Below the pieces are notes generated by a model. That model saw only the letters and a program-made list of their open reading frames with translations, was not told where the DNA came from and did no database searches. A stretch of DNA of 64,000 nucleotides from Streptomyces spinosus. Lineage in GTDB: Bacteria > Actinomycetota > Actinomycetes > Streptomycetales > Streptomycetaceae. The first letter of the stretch is position 1. Every line of letters starts with the position of its first letter. The DNA lies in the NCBI RefSeq assembly GCF_020400655.1, contig NZ_JAINRC010000004.1:248001-312000 (forward strand), read 5' to 3'. Of the stretch, positions 16,925 to 23,875 are shown piece by piece. Made by a program: the position numbers and the translations under genes.

Positions 16925-18751
16925 ATGACCACACAGACCACCGCACCCGACACTCCCGGCGCCCGCAAGGCGGACGCCCCCACCGGCCTGCTGCCCCTGC
17001 CCGAGAAGGCCGCCCGCGCCCTCGCCCTCGGCGGCAGCGCGCTGACGATCGTCTCCACCTTCCTCGCCTGGACCTGGACCGCCGACTTCCCCGGCGACCT
17101 CACCGTCTACGGCTACCCGGGCGGCCTCCAGGTCCTCGTCCTCATCGGCGCGCTCCTCGCCACCCTCTTCGCACTCGCCTCCTACGGCATCCGCGGCCTG
17201 GCATGGCTGGTCCCCGCCGGCGCCGACGCGGCCCTGCGGTTCGCCACCCTCGCCACCTTCGCCACCAGCTGGTACACAGTCCTCGCCATCAGCACCGAGC
17301 TCGGCGGACTCGTCAACCTGGAACCCGGCGGCTTTCTCGTCGCCGTCAGCAGCTTGGCCGCCCTGGCCGGCGCCCTCGCCCTGCCCTTCCAGCGCCCCGA
17401 GCCCGACCCGATCGACCCCGACGACACCGGCTGGGAGAAGTTCAAGCACGGCGCCACGTACAAGTGGGAGACCACCAAGGCGGTCTTCGCCGCCGGCTCC
17501 CCCCGCCCCGTCGCCACCCTGCCGTCGTACGCCGAGATCCTGATCATCGTCGCGATGCTCGCCCTCGGCCTCGTCGTCTTCACCTACGGCATCGGGACCG
17601 AGTACGACGAGCTGTTCATCGGCTTCCTGATCACGACGGGCCTCGGCTTCGCCACCCTGAACAAGGCCGGCCTCATCGCCCACGCCTCACAGATCGCCTC
17701 CCGACACACCAGCATCACCATCTGCGGCGCCTTCGTCGCGGCGGCACTGTTCCCCTTCACCCAGACCAACGACCAGTACGCGACCATCGGCGTCTACATC
17801 CTCATCTTCGCCACAGTCGCCCTCGGCCTGAACATCGTCGTCGGCCTCGCCGGCCTCCTCGACCTCGGATACGTCGCCTTCCTCGGCGTCGGCGCCTACG
17901 CCGCGGCCCTGGTCTCCGGCTCCCCCAGCTCCCCCTTCGACGTGCACTTCCCCTTCTGGGCCGCCGCACTCGTCGGCGCCGCCGCCTCCCTCGTCTTCGG
18001 CGTGCTCATCGGCGCCCCGACCCTCCGGCTGCGCGGCGACTACCTCGCCATCGTCACCCTCGGCTTCGGCGAGATCTTCCGCATCACCGCGAACAACCTC
18101 GACGGCACCTCCGGGCCCGACCTCACCAACGGCTCCAACGGCGTCTCCTCGATCCCCAACCTCGACGTCCTCGGCTTCGACTTCGGCGCCCCGCACGACG
18201 TGGGCGGCTTCACCATCGGCCGGTTCGCCAACTACTTCTTCCTGATGCTGATCGTCACCGCCGTCGTGGTGCTGGTCTTCCGCCGCAGCAGCAACTCCCG
18301 CATCGGACGCGCCTGGGTCGCCATCCGCGAGGACGAGACCGCCGCGCTCGCCATGGGCATCAACGGCTTCCGCGTCAAACTCGTCGCCTTTGCCGTCGGC
18401 GCCTCCCTCGCCGGACTCGCCGGCACCGTCCAGGCCCACGTCACCTACACCGTGACCCCCGAGCAGTACCTGTTCGCCGGCCCCATCCCGCCCAACTCCG
18501 CCTTCCTGCTCGCCGCGGTCGTCCTCGGCGGCATGGGCACCATCAGCGGCCCCCTCATCGGCGCCGCCCTGCTCTTCCTCATTCCGAACAAGCTCCAGTT
18601 CCTCGGCAACTACCAGCTCTTCGCCTTCGGCCTGGTACTCATGCTGCTGATGCGGTTCCGCCCCGAGGGCCTCATCCCCAACCGGCGCCGCCAGCTCGAA
18701 TTCCACGAAGAGGCGGAAGCACCCACCCTCCTGACGAAGGCGGGGGCCTGA
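16925..18751 (+). CDS. livM: branched-chain amino-acid ABC transporter permease LivM, with long N-terminal extension
   Basis: This is a 608-residue second permease subunit. The conserved LivM core occupies roughly residues 290-590, with TVALGLNIVVGLAGLLDLGYVAF, TLRLRGDYLAIVTLGFGEI, RIGRAWVAIREDETAALAMGIN and VLGGMGTISGPLIGAALLF. Ahead of it lies about 280 residues with at least four extra hydrophobic helices (near 32-52, 67-88, 95-125 and 135-155) and a charged loop. This is longer than E. coli LivM (about 425 residues) and far longer than minimal LivM proteins. The ATG at 16925 follows livH by five bases; its ribosome site is weak, which suggests coupling. The role of the extension is unknown. 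Confidence 0.93.
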   Translation: MTTQTTAPDTPGARKADAPTGLLPLPEKAARALALGGSALTIVSTFLAWTWTADFPGDLTVYGYPGGLQVLVLIGALLATLFALASYGIRGLAWLVPAGADAALRFATLATFATSWYTVLAISTELGGLVNLEPGGFLVAVSSLAALAGALALPFQRPEPDPIDPDDTGWEKFKHGATYKWETTKAVFAAGSPRPVATLPSYAEILIIVAMLALGLVVFTYGIGTEYDELFIGFLITTGLGFATLNKAGLIAHASQIASRHTSITICGAFVAAALFPFTQTNDQYATIGVYILIFATVALGLNIVVGLAGLLDLGYVAFLGVGAYAAALVSGSPSSPFDVHFPFWAAALVGAAASLVFGVLIGAPTLRLRGDYLAIVTLGFGEIFRITANNLDGTSGPDLTNGSNGVSSIPNLDVLGFDFGAPHDVGGFTIGRFANYFFLMLIVTAVVVLVFRRSSNSRIGRAWVAIREDETAALAMGINGFRVKLVAFAVGASLAGLAGTVQAHVTYTVTPEQYLFAGPIPPNSAFLLAAVVLGGMGTISGPLIGAALLFLIPNKLQFLGNYQLFAFGLVLMLLMRFRPEGLIPNRRRQLEFHEEAEAPTLLTKAGA

Positions 18752-18756
18752 CCACC

Positions 18757-19701
18757 ATGACCACCGACACCACCACCAAGGACACCACCCCCGGCGCCCC
18801 CACGCCCGGCGAGACCGTCCTCGACGCCCGCGGCGTCACCATGCGCTTCGGCGGCCTCACCGCCGTACGCGGCGTCGACCTCACCGTCGGCGCCGGCGAG
18901 ATCGTCGGCCTCATCGGCCCCAACGGCGCGGGTAAAACCACCTTCTTCAACTGCCTCACCGGCCTGTACGTCCCCACCGAGGGCGAAGTCCGCTACAAAG
19001 GCAACGTCCTGCCGCCCAAATCCTTCAAGGTCACCGCGGCCGGCATCGCACGCACCTTCCAGAACATCCGCCTGTTCGCCAACATGACGGTCCTGGAGAA
19101 CGTGCTCGTCGGCCGGCACACCCGCACCAAAGAAGGCTTCTGGTCCGCCGTACTGCGCGGCCCCGGCTTCCACAGGGCCGAAAAAGCCTCCAAGGACCGG
19201 GCCATGGAACTGCTCCGGTTCGTCGGCCTCGACCACAAGGCCGAACACCTCGCCCGCAACCTCCCCTACGGCGAACAGCGCAAACTCGAGATCGCCCGCG
19301 CCCTCGCCAGCGAACCCGGCCTCCTCCTCCTCGACGAACCCACCGCCGGCATGAACCCGCAGGAGACCCGGGCCACCGAGGAACTCGTCTTCGCCATCCG
19401 CGACATGGGCATCGCCGTCCTCGTCATCGAGCACGACATGCGCTTCATCTTCAACCTCTGCGACCGCGTCGCCGTCCTCGTCCAGGGCGAGAAGCTCGTC
19501 GAAGGCGACAGCGCCACCGTCCAGGGCGACGAACGCGTCGTCGCGGCCTACCTCGGCGAACCCTTCGAAGACGCGCCCGGCGCCGACGAAGTGGCCGAGG
19601 TCGAAGCCGCCGAAGCACACGCCGGGACCACGGACGAGGCCACCGGCGCACGCGCCGACACCACGACCGACGCCGCGCCCGGCAAGGAGAACGACCGATG
19701 A
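18757..19701 (+). CDS. livG: branched-chain amino-acid ABC transporter ATP-binding protein LivG
   Basis: This is a 314-residue cytoplasmic ATPase subunit. Walker A is GPNGAGKTTFFN near residue 55. The Q-loop lies in RTFQNIRLFANMTVLENVLVG. The signature motif is degenerate (NLPYGEQRKLEIARAL), as usual for LivG. Walker B is GLLLLDEPTAGMNP and the switch His is in VLVIEHDM. The first 20 residues are Thr-rich. An acidic Ala/Glu-rich tail of about 50 residues beyond AAYLGEPF is not part of the ATPase fold. GGGGG lies 11 bases before the ATG. Its stop overlaps the livF start (ATGA). Confidence 0.95.
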   Translation: MTTDTTTKDTTPGAPTPGETVLDARGVTMRFGGLTAVRGVDLTVGAGEIVGLIGPNGAGKTTFFNCLTGLYVPTEGEVRYKGNVLPPKSFKVTAAGIARTFQNIRLFANMTVLENVLVGRHTRTKEGFWSAVLRGPGFHRAEKASKDRAMELLRFVGLDHKAEHLARNLPYGEQRKLEIARALASEPGLLLLDEPTAGMNPQETRATEELVFAIRDMGIAVLVIEHDMRFIFNLCDRVAVLVQGEKLVEGDSATVQGDERVVAAYLGEPFEDAPGADEVAEVEAAEAHAGTTDEATGARADTTTDAAPGKENDR

Positions 19702-20414
19702 CCGCACTGCTCGAAGTCGAGGACCTCCGGGTCGCCTACGGCAAGATCGAAGCCGTCAAGGGCATCTCCTTCAAGGTCGAAGCCGGTCAGGTCGTCACCC
19801 TCATCGGCACCAACGGCGCCGGCAAGACCACCACCCTGCGCACCCTGTCCGGCCTGCTCAAGCCGGTCGGCGGACAGATCAGGTTCAACGGCAGATCACT
19901 GAAGAAGATCCCCGCCCACCAGGTGGTCTCCCTGGGCCTCGCCCACTCCCCCGAGGGCCGGCACATCTTCCCCCGCATGAGCATCGAGGACAACCTCCGC
20001 CTCGGCGCCTTCCTGCGCAACGACAAACCCGGCATCGAGAAGGACATCCAGCGCGCCTACGACCTCTTCCCCATCCTCGGGGAACGGCGCAAGCAGGCCG
20101 CCGGCACCCTCTCCGGCGGTGAACAGCAGATGCTCGCCATGGGCAGGGCACTGATGTCCCAGCCCAAGCTGCTGATGCTGGACGAGCCGTCCATGGGCCT
20201 GTCGCCGATCATGATGCAGAAGATCATGGCGACGATCGCCGAACTGAAGGCCCAGGGCACGACCATCCTGCTCGTCGAGCAGAACGCCCAGGCCGCCCTC
20301 TCCCTCGCCGACCAGGGACACGTCATGGAGGTCGGCAACATCGTCCTGTCCGGCACGGGACAGGACCTCCTGCACGACGAGTCCGTCCGGAAGGCCTACC
20401 TCGGCGAGGACTGA
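19698..20414 (+). CDS. livF: branched-chain amino-acid ABC transporter ATP-binding protein LivF
   Basis: This is a 238-residue second ATPase subunit with the standard LivF length. It has Walker A (GTNGAGKTTTLRTLSG), the Q-loop region HSPEGRHIFPRMSIEDNL, signature LSGGEQQMLAMGRAL, Walker B LLMLDEPSMGLSP and switch His-equivalent region ILLVEQNAQAAL, where Gln replaces His as in other LivF proteins. It begins inside the livG stop codon. It is the last gene of the operon and is followed by a strong bidirectional terminator. Confidence 0.96.
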   Translation: MTALLEVEDLRVAYGKIEAVKGISFKVEAGQVVTLIGTNGAGKTTTLRTLSGLLKPVGGQIRFNGRSLKKIPAHQVVSLGLAHSPEGRHIFPRMSIEDNLRLGAFLRNDKPGIEKDIQRAYDLFPILGERRKQAAGTLSGGEQQMLAMGRALMSQPKLLMLDEPSMGLSPIMMQKIMATIAELKAQGTTILLVEQNAQAALSLADQGHVMEVGNIVLSGTGQDLLHDESVRKAYLGED

Positions 20415-20430
20415 CCTCCTGGACACGGCA

Positions 20431-20465
20431 AAGGCCCGCGCCCCCTTCTCCGGGGCGCGGGCCTT
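20431..20465. terminator. bidirectional terminator between livF and the ANTAR regulator
   Basis: A perfect 14-bp stem pairs 20431-20444 with 20452-20465 around a 7-base loop. It can be extended outward by CGGC/GCCG with one mismatch. It lies 16 bases after livF and 17 bases after the convergent regulator gene, so it serves both. Confidence 0.9.
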
Positions 20466-20482
20466 CGCCGTACGAGACGGGC

Positions 20483-21139
20483 TCAGTCCTTCTTGGACGC
20501 CTTCTTCTCCTCGCTGTCCACGATGACCGCCTCCGCGACCTGCTGCATCGACATACGGCGGTCCATGGACGTCTTCTGGATCCAGCGGAACGCGGCCGGC
20601 TCGGTCAGCCCGTACTCCGTCTGCAGGATCGACTTCGCGCGGTCCACCAGCTTGCGGGTCTCCAGCCGCTGGGTGAGGTCGGCGACCTCCTTCTCCAGCT
20701 GCTTCAGCTCGGTGAACCGGGAGACGGCCATCTCGATCGCGGGGACGACGTCGCTCTTGCTGAACGGCTTGACCAGGTAGGCCATGGCACCGGCGTCCCG
20801 GGCACGCTCGACGAGGTCGCGCTGCGAGAAGGCGGTGAGCATCAGGACCGGCGCGATGGACTCGCCGGCGATCTTCTCGGCCGCGGAGATGCCGTCCAGC
20901 TTGGGCATCTTCACGTCCAGGATGACCAGGTCCGGCTTGTGCTCGCGGGCCAGCTCGACGGCCTGCTCCCCGTCCCCGGCCTCGCCGACGACGGTGTACC
21001 CCTCCTCCTCCAGCATCTCCTTGAGATCGAGCCGGATCAGGGCCTCGTCCTCGGCGATGACGACACGGGTCGTCAGCGGAGGCACGTGCGACTTGTCGTC
21101 GTCGGGCACGTCTACGGGCTGGGGCGACTCGGGGGTCAC
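20483..21139 (-). CDS. pdtaR: PdtaR-like response regulator with ANTAR RNA-binding domain
   Basis: This is a 218-residue two-domain regulator. The receiver domain (about 24-140) has the acidic pocket AEDEALIRL, phospho-acceptor Asp in LVILDVKMPKLDG and the Lys of YLVKPFSKSD. A short coiled linker (ELKQLEKEVADLTQRLE) leads to the ANTAR domain (about 160-218), with AKSILQTEYGLTEPAAFRWIQKTSMDRRMSMQQVAEAV. ANTAR regulators bind paired stem-loops in target mRNAs and act by antitermination. It is similar in layout to mycobacterial PdtaR; the partner kinase is not in this window. The GTG at 21139 is chosen because AGGAG lies five bases upstream. The longer frame to 21175 is less likely. Confidence 0.92.
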   Translation of the reverse strand: MTPESPQPVDVPDDDKSHVPPLTTRVVIAEDEALIRLDLKEMLEEEGYTVVGEAGDGEQAVELAREHKPDLVILDVKMPKLDGISAAEKIAGESIAPVLMLTAFSQRDLVERARDAGAMAYLVKPFSKSDVVPAIEMAVSRFTELKQLEKEVADLTQRLETRKLVDRAKSILQTEYGLTEPAAFRWIQKTSMDRRMSMQQVAEAVIVDSEEKKASKKD

Positions 21140-21168
21140 GGGGGCTCCTCGTTCAGGGCAGGGTGCTG

Positions 21169-21199
21169 CTGACAAGAGCCTACCTAGCTACGGTATGGT
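21169..21199 (+). promoter_or_regulatory. possible tRNA promoter
   Basis: CTGACA at 21169-21174 and TATGGT at 21194-21199 resemble vegetative -35 and -10 boxes with a slightly long 19-base spacer. The predicted start is about 33 bases before the tRNA. The region also carries the divergent leader of the pdtaR-like gene. Confidence 0.4.
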
Positions 21200-21238
21200 G
21201 GACGCGCGGAGGGTCGAGGGAAACCTTTGATTCCGCGG

Positions 21239-21313
21239 GCCCCGGTAGCCCAATTGGCAGCAGGCAATGGATTCAAAACCCATACAGTGTCGGTTCGAGT
21301 CCGACCCGGGGCA
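21239..21313 (+). tRNA. tRNA with CAA anticodon (nominal tRNA-Leu), class I shape
   Basis: The 75-base cloverleaf has a perfect 7-bp acceptor stem (GCCCCGG/CCGGGGC) and a perfect T arm (GTCGG-TTCGAGT-CCGAC). The D arm has a 3-bp stem and a GG-containing loop. The anticodon loop is TTCAAAA with anticodon CAA at 21274-21276. The anticodon stem has four pairs plus an A-C mismatch next to the loop. The variable loop is only five bases (ACAGT), whereas bacterial leucine tRNAs carry a long variable arm. CCA is not fully encoded (ACCT follows). Its aminoacylation identity is therefore uncertain. An intrinsic terminator follows. Confidence 0.82.
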
Positions 21314-21343
21314 CCTTTCCTTGGATTCCAAGGTCAGCCAATG

Positions 21344-21380
21344 AAGCGGATGCTCTCATTCTCGTGAACATCCGCTTTTT
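21344..21380 (+). terminator. intrinsic terminator of the tRNA gene
   Basis: A perfect 9-bp stem (AAGCGGATG at 21344-21352 with CATCCGCTT at 21369-21377) is followed by a T-run ending at 21380. It is one of very few classical Rho-independent terminators with a T-tract in the window, and it separates the tRNA from the gene at 21419. Confidence 0.85.
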
Positions 21381-21418
21381 GTCGCGTGTCGTGCTGATCG
21401 CTCACGCACCGTGTGAGC

Positions 21419-22192
21419 ATGTACGACATCAGCACGGGCGAGCGAGCGGTGGCGCTGGCAGCGCAAGGGCGAAGCCTCAGCTCCGTCAGCCGGGAGACGG
21501 GGATATCCCGATACGCGATCCGCTCCTGGCAGACGCGCATCGAGCCGGCCGAACGCGTGGGCAAGCCCTGTCCGCGCTGCCGGGAGGTCCCCGATCCACC
21601 CGAGGACCCGGCTGCCTATGCCTACCTCCTCGGCCTCTACCTCGGCGACGGCTGCATCAACGCCCACCGCAGAGGCGTCTACACCATGCGCGTGGTGCTG
21701 GACAATGCATGGCCAGGCATCATCGACGCGTGCGAGGCGGCACTCCGCGCCGTGCGCCCGGACAACAGCGTCTTCCGTGTGCGGAAACGAGGCTGTGCAG
21801 CGGTCACCAGCACCAGCAAGCACTGGCCCTGCCTCTTCCCCCAGCACGGCCCCGGCAAGAAACACGAACGGCCCATCGTCCTCGAACCCTGGCAACAAGC
21901 CATCGTCGACGGCCACCCCTGGGAGTTCATCCGGGGCCTCATCCATTCCGACGGCTGCCGCATCACCAACTGGACGACCCGGCTCGTCGGCGGCGAGCGC
22001 AAGCGGTACGAGTATCCGCGCTACTTCTTCAGCAACAAGTCGGACGACATCCGGAAGCTTTTCACGGACGCCTTGGACCTGGTCGGCGCCGAGTGGACCA
22101 CCCTGGCCCGCGGCAGCGACCCGTTCAGCATCTCCATAGCCCGCAAGGCCTCCGTAGCCCTCATGGACACCCACGTCGGCCCCAAGCACTGA
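21419..22192 (+). CDS. free-standing HTH-LAGLIDADG family protein
   Basis: This is a 257-residue protein. An N-terminal transposase-like helix-turn-helix (about 5-38, GRSLSSVSRETGISRYAIRSW) is followed by a CPRC pair. Two LAGLIDADG-type motifs come next, YLLGLYLGDGCI near 68-79 and FIRGLIHSDGCR near 172-183. The spacing fits a single-chain homing-endonuclease fold, related to the WhiA N-terminal domain. Both motifs keep a terminal acidic residue (GDG, SDG) that could bind metal. No intein or intron surrounds it. GC looks lower than in neighbours, hinting at transfer. The ATG at 21419 matches relatives I recall from other Streptomyces; GTG 21413 is an alternative, and neither has a ribosome site. 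It is often annotated simply as a transcriptional regulator; nuclease activity is inference. Confidence 0.75.
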   Translation: MYDISTGERAVALAAQGRSLSSVSRETGISRYAIRSWQTRIEPAERVGKPCPRCREVPDPPEDPAAYAYLLGLYLGDGCINAHRRGVYTMRVVLDNAWPGIIDACEAALRAVRPDNSVFRVRKRGCAAVTSTSKHWPCLFPQHGPGKKHERPIVLEPWQQAIVDGHPWEFIRGLIHSDGCRITNWTTRLVGGERKRYEYPRYFFSNKSDDIRKLFTDALDLVGAEWTTLARGSDPFSISIARKASVALMDTHVGPKH

Positions 22193-22219
22193 ACCGGGCC
22201 CCCAGGAGGGGGCCCCGGT
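22193..22219. terminator. bidirectional stem-loop between the LAGLIDADG gene and pyk
   Basis: An 11-bp stem with one bulged C closes on a 4-base AGGA loop (22204-22207). It lies directly after the TGA at 22190-22192 and immediately before the end of the convergent pyk gene. Confidence 0.75.
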
Positions 22220-22221
22220 CG

Positions 22222-23658
22222 TCACTTCGGGCTGTCGTCCTCGCCGATGTGGTGGACGCGGACCATGTTGGTCGAGCCGGAGACGCCGGGCGGGGAACCG
22301 GCTGTGATGACCACGACGTCGCCCTTCTGGCAGCGGCCGTACTTCAGGAGCAGTTCGTCCACCTGGTCGACCATCGCGTCGGTGGAGTCCACGTGCGGGC
22401 CGAGGAAGGTCTCCGCCCCCCAGGTGAGGCTGAGCTGGGAGCGGGTGGCCGGCTCGGGGGTGAAGGCGAGGAGCGGGATCGGGGAGCGGTAGCGGGAGAG
22501 GCGGCGGGCGGTGTCGCCGGACTGGGTGAACGCGACCAGGAACTTCGCGCCGAGGAAGTCGCCCATCTCGGCGGCGGCGCGGGCGACCGCGCCGCCCTGG
22601 GTGCGCGGTTTGTTCCGCTCGGTGAGCGGCGGCAGGCCCGCCGCCAGCATGTCCTCCTCGGCCGCCTCGACGATCTTCGCCATGGTGCGTACGGTCTCGA
22701 CCGGGTATGCGCCGACACTGGTCTCGCCGGAGAGCATGACCGCGTCCGTGCCGTCGAGGACGGCGTTGGCGACGTCGGAGGCCTCGGCGCGGGTGGGCCG
22801 GGAGTTCTCGATCATCGAGTCGAGCATCTGGGTGGCGACGATCACCGGTTTGGCGTTGCGTTTGGCGAGTTTGACGGCGCGCTTCTGGACGATCGGCACC
22901 TGTTCGAGCGGCATCTCCACGCCGAGGTCTCCGCGTGCGACCATCAGCCCGTCGAAGGCGGCCACGATGCCTTCGAGGTCGGCCACGGCCTGCGGCTTCT
23001 CGATCTTGGCGATCACGGGGAGGCGGCGGCCCTCGTCGGCCATGATCCGGTGCACGTCCAGGACGTCGTCGCCGTTGCGGACGAAGGAGAGGGCGATGAC
23101 GTCGAAGCCGGTGCGCAGCGCCCAGCGCAGGTCGTCCTCGTCCTTCTTGGAGAGGGCGGGGACGGAGACGGCCACTCCGGGGAGGTTCAGGCCCTTGTGG
23201 TCGGAGACGACGCCGCCCTCGACCACGCGGGTGTGTACGCGGGGGCCGTCGACGCCGGTGACCTCCAGGGAGACCTTGCCGTCGTCCACGAGGATGCGCT
23301 CGCCGGGGGTGACGTCGGCGGCGAGGCCGGCGTGGGTGGTGCCGCAGCGGTGGCGGTCGCCGTCGACGCCTTCCTCCACGGTGATGGTGAAGGTGTCGTC
23401 GCGTTCAAGGAGTACGGGTCCTTCGCTGAAGCGGCCGAGCCGGATCTTCGGGCCCTGAAGGTCGGCGAGGATCCCGACGCTGCGGCCGGTCTCGTCGGCC
23501 GCCTTTCGCACGCGCTGGTAGCGCTCCTCGTGTTCGGCGTGGGTGCCGTGGCTGAGGTTGAACCGGGCGACGTCCATTCCGGCCTCGACCAGTGCCTTGA
23601 TCTGGTCGTACGAGTCGGTGGCGGGCCCCAGTGTGCAAACGATCTTTGCTCGGCGCAT
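22222..23658 (-). CDS. pyk: pyruvate kinase
   Basis: This is a 478-residue glycolytic enzyme converting phosphoenolpyruvate and ADP to pyruvate and ATP in the cytoplasm. The N-terminal KIVCTLGPAT and FNLSHGTH segments, the active-site block VIAKIEKPQAV near 218, MVARGDLGVEMP near 242, the ATQMLDSMIENSRPTRAEASDVANAVLDGTD region and MLSGET are all intact. The C-terminal allosteric domain ends in HHIGEDDSPK. The length is typical. The ATG at 23658 starts the conserved MRRAKIV sequence. It faces the LAGLIDADG gene and shares a terminator with it. Confidence 0.97.
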   Translation of the reverse strand: MRRAKIVCTLGPATDSYDQIKALVEAGMDVARFNLSHGTHAEHEERYQRVRKAADETGRSVGILADLQGPKIRLGRFSEGPVLLERDDTFTITVEEGVDGDRHRCGTTHAGLAADVTPGERILVDDGKVSLEVTGVDGPRVHTRVVEGGVVSDHKGLNLPGVAVSVPALSKKDEDDLRWALRTGFDVIALSFVRNGDDVLDVHRIMADEGRRLPVIAKIEKPQAVADLEGIVAAFDGLMVARGDLGVEMPLEQVPIVQKRAVKLAKRNAKPVIVATQMLDSMIENSRPTRAEASDVANAVLDGTDAVMLSGETSVGAYPVETVRTMAKIVEAAEEDMLAAGLPPLTERNKPRTQGGAVARAAAEMGDFLGAKFLVAFTQSGDTARRLSRYRSPIPLLAFTPEPATRSQLSLTWGAETFLGPHVDSTDAMVDQVDELLLKYGRCQKGDVVVITAGSPPGVSGSTNMVRVHHIGEDDSPK

Positions 23659-23875
23659 GGGTCGAGCCTATGGCTTACCGGCGGGTAGGGAATTGGCGCC
23701 GTATGACGACTCAACGGACTTTCGGCAAAGGGTTATTGACAAGTGTTGAATTGTGCGGCGGTTCGCTCCTATGAGCGATGGTCACCAGATCGCAACCTCC
23801 CGGACCTGTTGCCGTAAGTCATGCCCAGGTCAGAATCTACGCGCGTTGTCGTTCCACCGCCAAGGAGACCGAGAC

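Noticed and set aside
21239..22192. Integrative element inserted at the tRNA
   Set aside because: No integrase, no repeated tRNA 3' end and no cargo; only one small gene separates the tRNA from pyk.
23659..23875. PHO box for the 5'-nucleotidase gene
   Set aside because: GGTCACC occurs once, but no 11-base direct repeats of the GTTCACC type are present.
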